Shown here one piece after another: positions 27,441-40,128 of a stretch of DNA of 64,000 bases. This DNA comes from Chamaea fasciata. Taxonomy: Eukaryota > Chordata > Aves > Passeriformes > Sylviidae. Under the pieces are notes generated by a model that was not told where the DNA came from, did not search any database, and worked only from the letters and a program-made list of their open reading frames with translations. Within the stretch, counting starts at the first letter, position 1. Every line of letters begins with the position of its first letter. The translations under genes were made by a program, and so were the position numbers. The stretch is taken from positions 1 to 64,000 of the forward strand of contig JARCOQ010000178.1 in assembly GCA_029207755.1 (NCBI GenBank), read 5' to 3'.

Positions 27441-29728
27441 GGCACACCAGGGACACCTAGGGGACAGGCAGGGCACCCCCAGGGCGCCCCAAGGACACCC
27501 AGGGCACCCCCAGGGACACCTAGGGGACAGGCAGGCCACCCCCAGGGACACCGAGGGGAAAGCCAGGGCACCCCCAGGGACATTTAGGGGACTGCCAGGG
27601 CACTCCAGGGACACCCAGGGCACCCCCAGGGACACCTAGAGGACAGCCAGGGCACCCCCAGGGACACCGAGAGGACAGGCAAGGCACCCCCAGGGACACC
27701 TTGGGGACAGCCAGGGCACCCCAGGGACACCAAGGGGACCTCCAGGGCACCCCCAGGGACACCCAGGGCACCCCCAGGTCCACCTAGGGGACAGCCAAGG
27801 CACCCCAGGGACAGCCAGGGCACCCCAGGGACAGCGAGGGCCCCCCCAGGGACACCTAGGGGACAGCCAGGGCAGCCCAGGGACACTCAGGGCACCCCCA
27901 GGGAAACCTAGGGGACAGCCAGGGAACCCCAGGAACACGTACGGGACAGCCAGGGAACCCCACTGACACCCTGTGCACCCCCAGGGACACCCAGGGCCCC
28001 CCCAGGGACACCTAGGGGACAGCCAGGGAACCCCAGAGACACCCTAGGCACTCCCAGGGACACCTAGGGGACAGTCAGGGAACCCGAGGGACAGACAGGG
28101 AACCCCCAGGGACACCTAGAGGACAGGAAGGGCACCCCCAGGGACACCTAGGGGACAGCCAGGGCCCCCCCAGGGACACCTAGGGGATAGCCAGCGCCCC
28201 CCCAGGGACACCCAGGGCACCCCCAGGGACATCTAGGGGACAGGCAGGGCACCCCCAGGGACACCGAGGGGAAAGCCAGGGCACCCCCAGGGACACCTAG
28301 GGGAAGGCAGGACACCCTCAGTGACACCTAGGGGACAGCCAGGGCACCCCCAGGGACATTTAGGGGACAGCCAGGGCACTCCAGGGACACCCAGGGCACC
28401 CCCAGGGACACCTAGGGGACAGCCAGGGCACCCCCAGGGAAACCTAGGGGACAGCCAGGGCACCCCCAGGGACACCTAGGGGACAGCCAGGGCACTCCCA
28501 GGGACACCCTGGGAACCTCCAGGGACACCGAGGGGACAGCCAGGGCACCCCATGGACACCGAGGGGACAGCGAAGGCAACCCCAGGGACACCTTGTGGAC
28601 AGCCAGGGCACCCCCTGGGCACCCCAGGGACAGCCATGGCACCCCCAGGGACAGCCAGGGCACCCCCAGGGACACCTAGGGGACAGCCAGGGCACCCCAG
28701 GGCACCCCAGGGACACCCAGGGCACCCCCAGGGACACCTAGGGGACCTCCAGGGTATCCCCAGGGACACGTACGGCACAGCCAGGGCACCCCCAGGGACA
28801 CCTAGGGGACAGCCAGGGAACCCCAGGGACACCGTGTGCACCCCCAGAGACACCCAGGGCACACCCAGGGACACCTAGGGGACAGCCAGGGCCCCCCCAG
28901 GGACACCTAGGGGACAGCCAGGGCACCCCCAGGGACACCTAGGGGACAGCCAGGGCCCCCCCAGGGACACCCAGGGCACCCCCAGGGACACCCAGGGGAC
29001 AGCCAGGGCACCCCAGAGACACCCAGGGCACCCCCAGGGACACCTAGGGGACAGCCGGGGCACCCTAGGGACCGCCAGGGCACCCCCAAGGACACCTAGG
29101 GGACACGCAGGGAACCCCCAGAGACACCTAGGGGACAGCCAGGGCACCCCAGGGACAGCGAGGGCACCCCCAGGGACACCTAGGGGACAGCCAGGGCAGC
29201 CCAGGGACACTCAGGGCACCCCCAGGGAAACCTAGGGGACAGCCAGGGAACCCCACGGACACGTACGGGACAGCCAGGGAACCCCACTGACACTCTGTGC
29301 ACCCCCAGGGACACCCAGGGCCCCCCCAGGGACACCTAGGGGACAGCCAGGGAACCCCAGGGACACCCTAGGCACTCCAGGGACACCTAGGGGACAGTCA
29401 GGGAACCCGAGGGACAGCCAGGGAACCCCCAGGGACGCCTAGAGGACAGGAAGGGTACGCCCAGGGACACCTAGGGGACAGCCAGGGCCCCCCAAGGGAC
29501 ACCAAGGGGACAGCCAGGGCACCCCAGGGACAGCCAGGGCCCCCCCAGGGACACCTAGGGGATAGCCAGCGCCCCCCCAGGGACACCCAGGGCACACCCA
29601 GGGACACCTAGGGGACAGCCAGGGCACCCCAGGGACAGCCAGGGCACCCCCAGGGGACACCAAGGGGACCTCCAGGGCACCCCCAGGGACACCCAGGGCA
29701 CCCCCAGGGCCACCAAGGGGACAGCAGG
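27441..29728. repeat. 2,288-bp tandem unit, copy 2
   Basis: This is the second copy of the tandem pair. It differs from copy 1 by a few substitutions (for example CCCATGGACACC at 28,550 against CCCAGGGACACC) and a few single-base indels near 29,370-29,730. Confidence 0.85.
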
Positions 29729-31070
29729 GCACACCAGGGACAGCGAGGGCACCCCCAAGACACGAAGGGGACAGCCAGGGCACCCCCAGGGACACCTAGG
29801 GGACAGCCAGGGCACCTCAGGGACACTCAGGGCACCCCCAGGGACACCTAGGGGACAGCCAGGGCACTCCCAGGGACACCATGGGCACCCCCAGGGACAC
29901 CGAGGGGACAGCCAGGGCACCCCCTGGGCACCCCAGGGACAGCCAGGGCACCCCCAGGGACACCTAGGGGAAAGCCAGGGCACCCCAGAGACACCCAGGG
30001 CACACCCAGGGACACCTAGGGGACAGACAGTGCGCCCCCAGGGACACCCAGGGCACCCCCAGGGACACCTAGGGGACAGGAAGGGAACCACCAGGGACAC
30101 CTAGGGGACAGGCAGGGCACCCCAGGGATACCTAGGGGACAGCCAGGGCCCCCCCAGGGACACCTAGGGGACAGGCAGGGCACCCCCAGGGCGCCCCAAG
30201 GACACCCAGGGCACCCCCAGGGACACCTAGGGGACAGGCAGGCCACCCCCAGGGACACCGAGGGGAAAGCCAGGGCACCCCCAGGGACATTTAGGGGACA
30301 GCCAGGGCACTCCAGGGACACCCAGGGCACCCCCAGGGACACCTAGAGGACAGCCAGGGCACCCCCAGGGACACCGAGAGGACAGGCAAGGCACCCCCAG
30401 GGACACCTTGGGGACAGCCAGGGCATTCCAGGGACACCAAGGGGACCTCCAGGGCACCCCCAGGGACACCCAGGGCACCCCCAGGGCCACCTAGGGGACA
30501 GCCAAGGCACCCAGGGACAGCGAGGGCACCCCCAGGGACACCCAGGGCACCCCCAGCGACACCTAGGGGGACAGCCAGGGCACCCCCAGGGACACCCAGG
30601 GCACCCCCAAGGACACCTAGGGGACAGCCAGGGCACCCCCAGGGACACCTAGGGGAGAGGAAGGGCACCCCCAGGGACACCTAGGGGACAGCCAGGGCAC
30701 CCCCAGGGACACCTAGGGGACAGCCCAGGGCACCCCCAGGGACACCTAGGGGACAGCCAGGGCACTCCAGGGACAGCCAGGGCACCCCCAGGGACACCTA
30801 GGGGACAGGCAGGGCACCCCCAGGGACACCAGCGCACCCCAAGGGACACCTAGGTGAAAGCCAGGGCACCCTAGGGACAGCCAGGGCACCCCCAGGGACC
30901 CCTAGGGCACAGCCAGGGCACCCTAGGGAGAGCCAGGGCACCCCCAGGGACACCAAGGGGAAAGCCAGGGCACCCCCAGGGATACACAGGGCACACCCAG
31001 GGACACCTCAGTGACAGCCAGGGCACCCCAGGGACATCGAGGGACAGCCAGGAACCCCCTGGGACAGCCA
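29729..31070. repeat. Array stretch leading to the first module
   Basis: Array units related to 24,700-25,350 and 19,100-20,060. From about 31,008 the sequence changes to a junction (GTGACAGCC, then GGGACATCGAGGGACAGCC) that precedes all seven modules. Confidence 0.7.
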
Positions 31071-31603
31071 GCTCACCCCCACGGCCGCCTCCACCTCCAG
31101 GAGCTATCAAAACCCTCCTCAGGTTCTTTGATGCCTCAAATGGGCCGCCCAAACCTCCCGAATACCCCCCAAAGCACCCAAAGCAGCCCCCAGGACTCCC
31201 CCCAGATCCCCCACAACCCAAAAAACCCCTCCACGACAACTCAGGACCCCCAGGATCCCCCCAAATCCGCGCCCCCCCTCACCCTGAGGTCCCGTTTGAG
31301 CCGCTCCACGTTGCGGACAGGCACCAGCTCATCAAGCCCCAAGCACCAACACCTGCGGGACTGGGATGGACTGAGAGCACTGGGAGGGTGACCAGAGAAA
31401 CCTGGGATGGACGAAGAGTGGACTGGGATGAACTGGGATGAACTGGCAGGCGTGTGGGAGTCCATGGTGGCCACTCGGTGCCTTACTGGTCTATACTGGG
31501 ATGGGTCGGATGGCCCCAGGGGAGGGGGTGAGGCCACAATGGTCCAGACTGGGAGGGGTGTCACCATGGCGCCGCAGGCGAGTCGAGGATACGAGCGAGG
31601 CAA
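31071..31603 (-). repeat. Non-minisatellite module, copy 1 of 7
   Basis: About 533 bp unlike the surrounding array. Read on the - strand it holds, in order: a CpG-rich patch (31,568-31,601), an ATG in good Kozak context (GCGCCATGG; ATG at 31,567-31,565), a degenerate CATCCCAGT-type simple repeat, a CAG acceptor, a 70-bp exon-like stretch (31,352-31,283), a GTGAGG donor, about 130 bp of G-rich intron-like sequence, and a second open stretch (encoding FEASKNLRRVLI, then glycines) ending at a GTGAGC donor near 31,076. On the + strand the end of that second stretch resembles an acceptor instead (pyrimidines, then CAG at 31,100). From the ATG the frame stays open to a stop at 31,241. One G is missing in the CpG patch relative to the other copies. 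The gene is not recognised. Confidence 0.85.
31283..31352 (-). other. 70-bp exon-like stretch, module 1
   Basis: On the - strand it is preceded by a pyrimidine-rich tract ending CCCGCAG and followed by GTGAGG, which fit vertebrate splice acceptor and donor consensus. After one leading base it reads 23 codons without a stop, ending LDELVPVRNVERLKRDLR. This is a charged, plausibly helical peptide quite unlike the Pro/Gly/Leu text of the array frames. The exon would start in phase 1 and end on a codon boundary. Its 70 bp are identical in all seven modules. I do not recognise the protein family. It could be a captured exon of a working gene, a pseudo-exon, or chance. Confidence 0.4.
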
Positions 31604-34600
31604 GGACACCTAGGGGACAGCCAGGGCAACCCAGGGACACCAGGGCCCCCCCAGGGACACCTAGTTGACAGCCAGGAACCCCAGGGACACCCTGTGCACC
31701 CCCAGGGACACCTAGGGGACAGCCACGGCCCCCCCCGGGACACCTAGGGGACAGCCAGGGAACCCCAGGGACACCCTGTGCACGCCCAGGGACACCCAGG
31801 GCCCCCCCCGGGACACCTAGGGGACAGGCCAAGGCACCCTAGGGACAGCCAGGGCACTCCAGGGACACCCAGGTCACCCCCAGGGACACCTAGGGGACAG
31901 CCAGGGGCCCCCCCAGGGACACCTAGGGGGACAGGCAGGGCACCCCCAGGGGACACCGAGGGGACAGCCAGGGCACCCCCAGGGACACCTAGAGGACAGG
32001 CAGGGCACCCCCCAGGGCACCCCAGGGACAACCAGGGCTCCCCCAGGGACACCAAGGGGACAGCCAGAGCACCCCAAGGACAGCCAGGGCCCCCCCCAGT
32101 GACACCTAGGGGACAGCCAGGGCACCCCAGGGACACCCAGGGCACCCCCTGGGACACCAAGGGGACAGGCAGGGCACCCCCAGGGACACCCAGGGCACAC
32201 CCAGGGACACCTAGGGGACAGCCAGGGCACCACAGGGACAGCCAGGGCACCCCCAGGGACACCAAGGGGACCTCCAGGGCACCCCCAGGGACACCCAGGG
32301 CACCCCCAGTGCCACCAAGGGGACAGCCAGGGCACACCAGGGACAGCGAGGGGCACCCCCAAGACACGAAGGGGACAGCCAGGGCACCCCCAGGGACACC
32401 TAGGGGACAGCCAGGGCACCTCAGGGACACTCAGGGCACCCCCAGGGACACCTAGGGGACAGCCAGGGCACTCCCAGGGACACCATGGGCACCCCCAGGG
32501 GACACCGAGGGGACAGCCAGGGCACCTCCTGGGCACCCCAGGGACAATCAGGGCACTCCCAGGGACACCGACGGGACAGCCATGGCACTCCAGGGACAGC
32601 CAGGGCACCCCCAGGGACACCTAGGGGAAAGCCAGGGCACCCCAGAGACACCCAGGGCACACCCAGGGACACCTAGGGGACAGGCAGGGCGCCCCCAGGG
32701 ACACCCAGGGCACCCCCAGGGACACCTAGGGGACAGGCAGGGAACCACCAGGGACACCTAGGGGACAGGCAGGGCACCCCAGGGATACCTAGGGGACAGC
32801 CAGGGCCCCCCCAGGGACACCTAGGAGACAGGCAGGGCACCCCCAGGGCACCCCAAGGACACCCCAGGGCACCCCCAGGGACACCTAGGGGACAGGCAGG
32901 CCACCCCAGGGACACCGAGGGGAAAGCCAGGGCACCCCCAGGGACATTTAGGGGACAGCCAGGGCACTCCAGGGACACCCAGGGCACCCCCAGGGACACC
33001 TAGAGGACAGCTAGGGCACCCCCAGGGACACCCAGGGCACCCCCAGGGGACACCTAGGGGACAGCAGGGACACCTAGGGGACAGGCAGGGAACCCACAGG
33101 GACACTGACGGGACAGCCAGGGCACACTCTGAGACCCCTAGCGGACAGCCAGGGCACTCCCAGGGACACTCTGGGCACCCACAGGGACACCATGGGGACA
33201 GCCAGGGCACCCCAGGGACACCCAGGGCACCCCCAGGGACACCGAGGGGAAAGCCAGGGCACCCCCAGGGACATTTAGGGGACAGCCAGGGCACTCCAGG
33301 GACACCCAGGTCACCCCGAGGGACACCTGGGGGACAGCCAGGGCACCCCCAGGGACACCTAGAGGACAGCCAGGGCACTCCAGGGACACCCAGGTCACCC
33401 CCAGGGACACCTAGGGGACAGCCAGGGAACCCGAGGGACAGCCAGGGCCCCCCCAGGGACACCTAGGGGACAGGCAGGGCACCCCCAGGGACACCCAGGG
33501 CACCCCCAGGGACACCTAGTGGACAGGCAGGGAACCCACAGGGACACTGACGGGAGAGCCAGGGCACCCTCAGAGACCCCTAGGGGACAGCCAGGGTACC
33601 CCAGGGAAACCACGGGCACCCCTAACGACACCTAGGGGACAGGCAGGGCACCCCCAGGGACACCGAGGGGAAAGCCAGGGCACCCCCAGGGACATTTAGG
33701 GGACAGCCAGGGCACTCCAGGGACACCCAGGTCACCCCCAGGGACACCTAGGGGACAGCCAGGGCACCTTTAGGGACACCTAGGGGACAGGTAGAGCACC
33801 CCCAGGGACACCGAGGGGAAAGCCAGGGCACCCCCAGGGACATTTAGGGGACAGCCAGGGCACTCCAGGGACACCCAGGTCACCCCCAGGGACACCTAGG
33901 GGACAGCCAGGGCCCCCCCAGGGACATTTAGGGGACAGGCAGGGCACCCCCAGGGACACCGAGGTGACAGCCAGGGCACCCCCAGGGACACCTAGAGGAC
34001 AGGCAGGGCACCCCCAGGGCACCCCAGGGACACCCAGGGCTCCCCCAGGGACACCAAGGGGACAGCCAGAGCACCCCAAGGACAGCCAAGGCCCCCCCAG
34101 TGACACCTAGGGGACAGCCAGGGCACCCCAGGGACACCAAGGGGACAGCCAGGGCACCCCCAGGGACACCTAGGGGACAGCCAGGGCACCCCAGGTACAC
34201 CTAGGGGACAGCCAGGGCACCCCAGGGACAGCCAGGGCACCCCCAGGGACACCAAGGGGACCTCCAGGGCACCCCCAGGGACACCCAGGGCACCCCCAGG
34301 GCCACCAAGGGGACAGCCAGGGCACACCAGGGACAGCGAGGGCACCCCCAAGACACGAAGGGGACAGCCAGGGCACCCCCAGGGACACCTAGGGGACAGC
34401 CAGGGCACTCCCAGGGACACCATGGGCACCCCCAGGGACACCGAGGGGACAGCCAGGGCACCCCCTGGGCACCCCAGGGACAATCAGGGCACCCCCAGGG
34501 ACACCTAGGGGAAAGCCAGGGCACCCCAGGGACACCCAGGGCACACCCAGGGGACAGCCAGGGCACCCCAGGGACAGCGAGGGCACCCCCAGGGACACCT

Positions 34601-36900
34601 AGGGGACAGCCAGGGCACCCCAGAGACAGCGAGGGCACCCCCAGGGACACCTAGGCGACCTCCAGGGACATCTAGGGGACAGCCAGGGCACCCCAGGGAC
34701 AGCCAGGCCACCCCCAGGGACACCTAGGGGACAGCCAGGGCACCCCAGGGACAGCCAGGGCACCCCCAGGGATACCTAGGGGACAGCCAGGGCCCCCCCA
34801 GGGAAACCTAGGGGACAGCCAGGGCACCCCAGGGACACCCAGGGCACCCCCAGGGACACCTAGGTGACAGCCAGGGCATCCCGAGGGACAGGGAGGGCAC
34901 CCCCAGGGACACCGAGGGCACAGCCAGGGCACCCCCAGGGACACCTAGGGGACCTCCAGGGCACCCCCAGGGACACCCAGGGCACCCCCAGGGCCACCTA
35001 GGGGACTGCCAGGGCACCCCAGGGACAGCGAGGGCACCCCCAGGGACACCCAGGGCACCCCCAGGGACACCTAGGGGACAGCCAGGGCACCCCCAGGGAC
35101 ACCTAGGGGACCCCCAGGGACACCTAGGGGACAGCCAGGGCACCCCCAGGGACACCTAGGGGAGAGGCAGGGCACCCCCAGGGACACCTAGGGGACAGCC
35201 AGGGCACCCCGAGGGACACCAACGCACCCCAAGGGACACCTAGGTGACAGCCAGGGCACCCTAGGGACAGCCAGGGCACCCCCAGGGACCCCTAGGGCAC
35301 AGCCAGGGCACCCTAGGGACAGCCAGGGCACCCCCAGGGACACCAAGGGGACATCCAGAGCACCCCAGGGACAGCCAGGGCACCCCCAGGGACACCTAAG
35401 GAACACCCTGGGCACCCCCAGGGACACCAAGGGGACCTCCAGGGACACCTAGGGGACAGGCAGGGCACCCCCAGGGACACTGACGGGACAGCCAGGGCAC
35501 CCCCAGAGACCCCTAGGGGACAGCCAGGGCACTTCCAGGGACACTTTGGGCACCCACAGGGACACCTTGGGGACAGCCAGGGCACACCAGGGACACCCAG
35601 GGCACCCCCAGGGACACCTAGGGGACCTCCAGGGCACCCCCAGGGACACCCAGGGCACCCCCAGGGCCACCTAGGGGACAGCCAGGGCACCCCAGGGACA
35701 GCCAGGGCCCCCCCAGGGACACCTAGGGGACAGCCAGGGCACGCCAGGCACACCCAGGGCTCCCCCAGGGACACCGAGGTCACCCCCAGGGACACCTAGG
35801 GGACCTCCAGGGTATCCCCAGAGACACGTACGGGACAGCCAGGGCACCCCCAGGGACACCTAGGGGACAGCCAGGGAACCCCAGGGACACCCTGTGCACC
35901 CCCAGAGACACCCAGGGCACACCCAGGGACACCTAGGGGACAGCCAGGGCCCCCCCAGGGACACCTAGGGGACAGCCAGGGAACCTCAGGGACACCCTGT
36001 GCACCCCCAGGGACACCCAGGGCACACCCAGGGACACCTAGGGGACAGCCAGGACACCCCAGGGACACCTAGGGGACAGCCAGGGTCCCCCCAGGGACAC
36101 CCAGGGCACCCCCAGGGACACCCAGGGGACAGCCAGGGCACCCCAGAGACACCCAGGGCACCCCCAGGGACACCTAGGGGACAGCCAGGGCACCCCCAGG
36201 GACACCCAGGGCACCTCCAACGACACCTAGGGGACAGGCAGGGCACCCCCAGGGACACCTAGGGGACAGGCAGGGCACCCACAGGGACGCCCAGGGCACC
36301 CCCAGGGACACCTAGGGGACAGCCAGGGCACCACAGGGACAGCGAGGGCACCCCCAGGGACACCTAGGGGACCTCCAGGGAACCCCAGGGACAGGTACGG
36401 GACAGCCAGGGAACCCCAGTGACACCCTGTGCACCTCCAGGGACATCCAGGGAACCCCCAGGGACACCTACGGGACAGCCAGGGAACCCCAGGGACACCC
36501 TGGGCACCCCCAGGGACACCCAGGGCCCCCCCAGGGACACCTAGGAGACAGCCAGGGAACCCCAGGGACACCCAGGGCACCCCCATGGACACCTAGGGGA
36601 CAGCCAGGGCACTCCCAGGGACACCCAGGGCACCCCCAGGGACACCGACACGACAGCCAGGGCACCCCAGAGACACCCTGGGCAACCCCAGGGACACCTA
36701 GGGGACAGCCAGGGCACCTTAGGGACAGCCAGGGCACCCCCAAGACACGAAGGGGACAGCCAGGGCACCACCAGGGACACCTAGGGGACAGCCAGGGCAC
36801 CCCAGGGACACCCAGGGCACCCCCAGGGACACCTAGGGGACAGCCAGGGCACCCCAGGGACACCCAGGGCACCCCCAGAGACACCTAGGGGACAGCCAGG
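31604..36900. repeat. Array between modules 1 and 2, left part
   Basis: Ordinary minisatellite. Local blocks near 32,160-32,700 and 34,200-34,560 resemble 24,540-25,030 and 57,400-57,800. Several single-base gains (near 31,830, 31,930, 32,350, 32,500) break the usual spacing. Repeated GGGACATTTAGGGG units occur at 32,942, 33,268, 33,688, 33,838 and 33,922. No gene is visible. Confidence 0.75.
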
Positions 36901-38010
36901 GCATCCCGAGGGACAGGGAGGGCACCCACAGGGACACCTAGGAGACAGCCAGGTCACGCCAGGGACACCCAGGGCACCCCCAGGGACACCTAGGAGACAG
37001 CCAGGGCACGCCAGGGACACCCAGGGCACCCCAGGGACACCTAGAGAACAGCCAGGGCACCCCCAGGGACACCTAGGAGACAGCCAGCGCACCCCCAGGG
37101 ACACTGAGGGGACAGCCAGGGCACCCCAGGGACACCTAGGGCACAGCCAGGGCACCCTAGGGACAGCCAGGGCAGCCCAGGGACACCTACGGGACAGCCA
37201 GGGCACCCTCTGGGACACCAAGGAAAGCCAGGGCACCCCAAGGACAGCCAGGGCAGCCCAGGGACACCTACGGGAAAGCCAGGGCACCCCAGGGCAGTCC
37301 AGGGACACCCAGGGTACCCAGGGACACGTAGGGGACCTCCCGGGCACCCCAGGGACACCCAGGGCCCCGCCAGGGACACCTACGGGACAGCCAGGGAACG
37401 CCCGGGACACCATGGGCACGCCCAGGGACACCTAGGGGACAGCCAGGGCACCCCCAGGGACACGTAGGGGACAGCCAGGGCACCCTAGGGACAGGCAGGG
37501 CACCCCCAGGGACACCTAGGGGACAGCCAGGGCCCCCCCAGGGACACCTAGGGGACAGCCAGGGCACCCCAGGGACTCCCAGGGCACCCCCAGGGACACC
37601 GAAAGGACAGCCAGGGCACCCTAGGGACAGCCATGGCACCCTAGGGACAGCCAGGGCACCCCCAGAGACACCGAGGGCACAGCCAGGGCACCCTAGGGAC
37701 AGCCAGGGCACCCCCAGAGACACCTAAGGGACAGGCAGGGCACCCCCAGTGACACTGACGGGACAGCCAGGGCACCCCCAGAGACCCCTAGGGGACAGCC
37801 AGGGACCTCCTAGGGACACTCTGGGCACCCCAAGGGACACCTTGGGGTCAGCCAGGGCACCCCAGGGACACCCAGGGCACCCCCAGGGACACGGAGGGGA
37901 CAGCCAGGGCACCCCCAGGGACACCTAGGGCAAGGCAGGACACCCCCAGGGACACCTAGGGGACAGGCAGGGCACCTCCAGGGACAGCCAGGGTACCCCC
38001 AGGGACACCT
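36900..38010. repeat. Block duplicated at 4,948-bp offset, left copy
   Basis: It matches 41,848-42,958 at a steady offset of 4,948 bp, up to the junction that leads into modules 2 and 4. A third relative of the part near 36,900-37,430 lies at 46,790-47,240. Confidence 0.75.
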
Positions 38011-38154
38011 AGGGACAGTCAGGGCACCCCAGGGACACCTAGGGGACAGCTAGGGTACCCTAGCGACAGCCAGGGCACCCCGAGGGACACCTAAGTGACA
38101 GCCAGGGCACCCCAGGGACATCGAGGGACAGCCAGGAACCCCCTGGGACAGCCA

Positions 38155-38687
38155 GCTCACCCCCACGGCCGCCTCCACCTCCAGGAACTATCAAAACCCT
38201 CCTCAGGTTCTTTGATGCCTCAAATGGGCCGCCCAAACCTCCCGAATACCCCCCAAAGCACCCAAATCAGCCCCCAGGACGCCCCCCAGACCCCCCACAA
38301 CCCAAAAACCCTCTCCACTACAACTCAGGACCCCCAGGATCCCCCCAAATCCGCGCCCCCCTCACCCTGAGGTCCCGTTTGAGCCGCTCCACGTTGCGGA
38401 CAGGCACCAGCTCATCAAGCCCCAAGCACCAACACCTGCGGGACTGGGATGGACTGAGAGCACTGGGAGGGTGACCAGAGAAACCTGGGATGGACGAAGA
38501 GTGGACTGGGATGAACTGGGATGAACTGGCAGGCGTGTGGGAGTCCATGGTGGCCACTCGGTGCCTTACTGGTCTATACTGGGATGGGTCGGATGGCCCC
38601 AGGGGAGGGGGTGAGGCCACAATGGTCCAGACTGGGAGGGGTGTCACCATGGCGCCGCAGGCGGAGTCGAGGATACGAGCGAGGCAA
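38155..38687 (-). repeat. Non-minisatellite module, copy 2 of 7
   Basis: It has the same layout as copy 1: CpG patch, ATG at 38,650-38,648, CATCCCAGT-type repeat, 70-bp exon-like stretch at 38,435-38,366, G-rich spacer and second donor near 38,160. From the ATG the frame stays open for 110 codons and stops at 38,320-38,318 in the G-rich spacer. It appears identical to copy 3. Confidence 0.85.
38366..38435 (-). other. 70-bp exon-like stretch, module 2
   Basis: It is identical to the stretch in module 1, with the same CAG acceptor and GTGAGG donor on the - strand. Confidence 0.4.
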
Positions 38688-40128
38688 GGACACCTAGGGG
38701 ACAGCCAGGGCAACCCAGGGACACCTAGGGGACAGCCACGGCCCCCCCCGGGACACCTAGGGGACAGCCAGGGAACCCCAGGGACACCCTGTGCACGCCC
38801 AGGGACACCCAGGGCCCCCCCCGGGACACCTAGGGGACAGCCAAGGCACCCTAGGGACAGCCAGGGCACCCCCAAGGACACCGAGGGCACAGCCAGGGCA
38901 CCCCCAGGGACACCGAGAGGACAGGCAAGGCACCCCCAGGGACACCTTGGGGACAGCCAGGGCACCCCAGGGACAGCCAGGGCACCCCCAGGGACACCAA
39001 GGGGACCTCCAGGGCACCCCCAGGGACACCCAGGGCACCCCCAGGGCCACCTAGGGGAAAGCCAGGGCACCCCCAGGGACACCCAGGGCACCCCCAGGGA
39101 CACCTAGGGGACAGCCAGGGCACCCCCAGGGACACCTAGGGGACAGCCAGGGCAATCCAGGGACAGCCAGGGCACCCCCAGGGACACCTAGGGGACAGGC
39201 AGGGCACCCCCAGGGACACCAGCGCACCCCAAGGGACACCTAGGTGACAGCCAGGGCACCCTAGGGACAGCCAGGGTACCCCCAGGGACCCCTAGGGCAC
39301 AGTTAGGGCACCCTAGGGAGAGCCAGGGCACCCCCAGGGACACCAAGGGGACATCCAGAGTACCCCAGGGATAGCCAGGGCACCCCCAGGGACACCTAGG
39401 GGAAAACCAGGGCACCCCCAGGGATACCCAGGGCACACCCAGGGACACCTAGGGGACAGCCAGGGCACCCCAGGGACAGCCAGGGCACCCCCAGGGACAC
39501 CAAGGGGACCTCCAGGGCACCCCCAGGGACACCCAGGGCACCTCCAGGGCCACCAAGGGGACAGCCAGGGCACCCCAGGGACAGCGAGGGCACCTTTAGG
39601 GACACCTAGGGGACAGCCAGGGCACCCCCTGGGACACCTAGGGGACAGCCAGGGCACCCCAGGGACACCTAGGCGACCTCCAGGGACATCTAGGGGACAG
39701 CCAGGGCACCCCAGGGACAGCCAGGACACCCCCAGGGACACCTAGGGGACAGCCAGGGCCCCCCACGGACAGACAGGGCAGCCCCAGGGACACCTAGGGG
39801 ACAGCCAGGGCCCCCCCAGGGACACCTTGGGGACAGCCAGGGCACCCCAGGGACACCCAGGGCACCCCCAGGGACACCTAGGGGACAGCCAGGGCATCCC
39901 GAGGGACAGGGAGGGCACCCACAGGGACACCTAGGAGACAGCCAGGTCACGCCAGGGACACCCAGGGCACCCCCAGGGACACCTAGGGACAGTCAGGGCA
40001 CCCCAGGGACACCTAGGGGACAGCTAGGGTACCCTAGGGACAGCCAGGGCACCCCGAGGGACACCTAAGTGACAGCCAGGGCACCCCAGGGACATCGAGG
40101 GACAGCCAGGAACCCCCTGGGACAGCCA

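Larger units (their letters stand above)
38011..39984. repeat. 1,974-bp tandem unit containing module 2
   Basis: This unit consists of the junction, the 533-bp module and about 1.3 kb of array. It is followed immediately by a near-identical copy at 39,985-41,958. Only a handful of substitutions separate them (for example AGCGACAGCC at 38,061 against AGGGACAGCC). Confidence 0.9.

Noticed and set aside
31011..31391. + strand open frame across the module (for example 31,011-31,391)
   Set aside because: It begins in array sequence, its text is low-complexity Pro-rich through the C-rich spacer, and it ignores the good splice-like signals on the - strand. A + strand exon from 31,101 remains possible and is listed under findings.
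31368..31450. ACTGGGATGAACTGGGATG tract inside each module as a separate regulatory element
   Set aside because: It is a short degenerate simple repeat of a kind common in bird introns. It supports the taxonomic guess but nothing functional.
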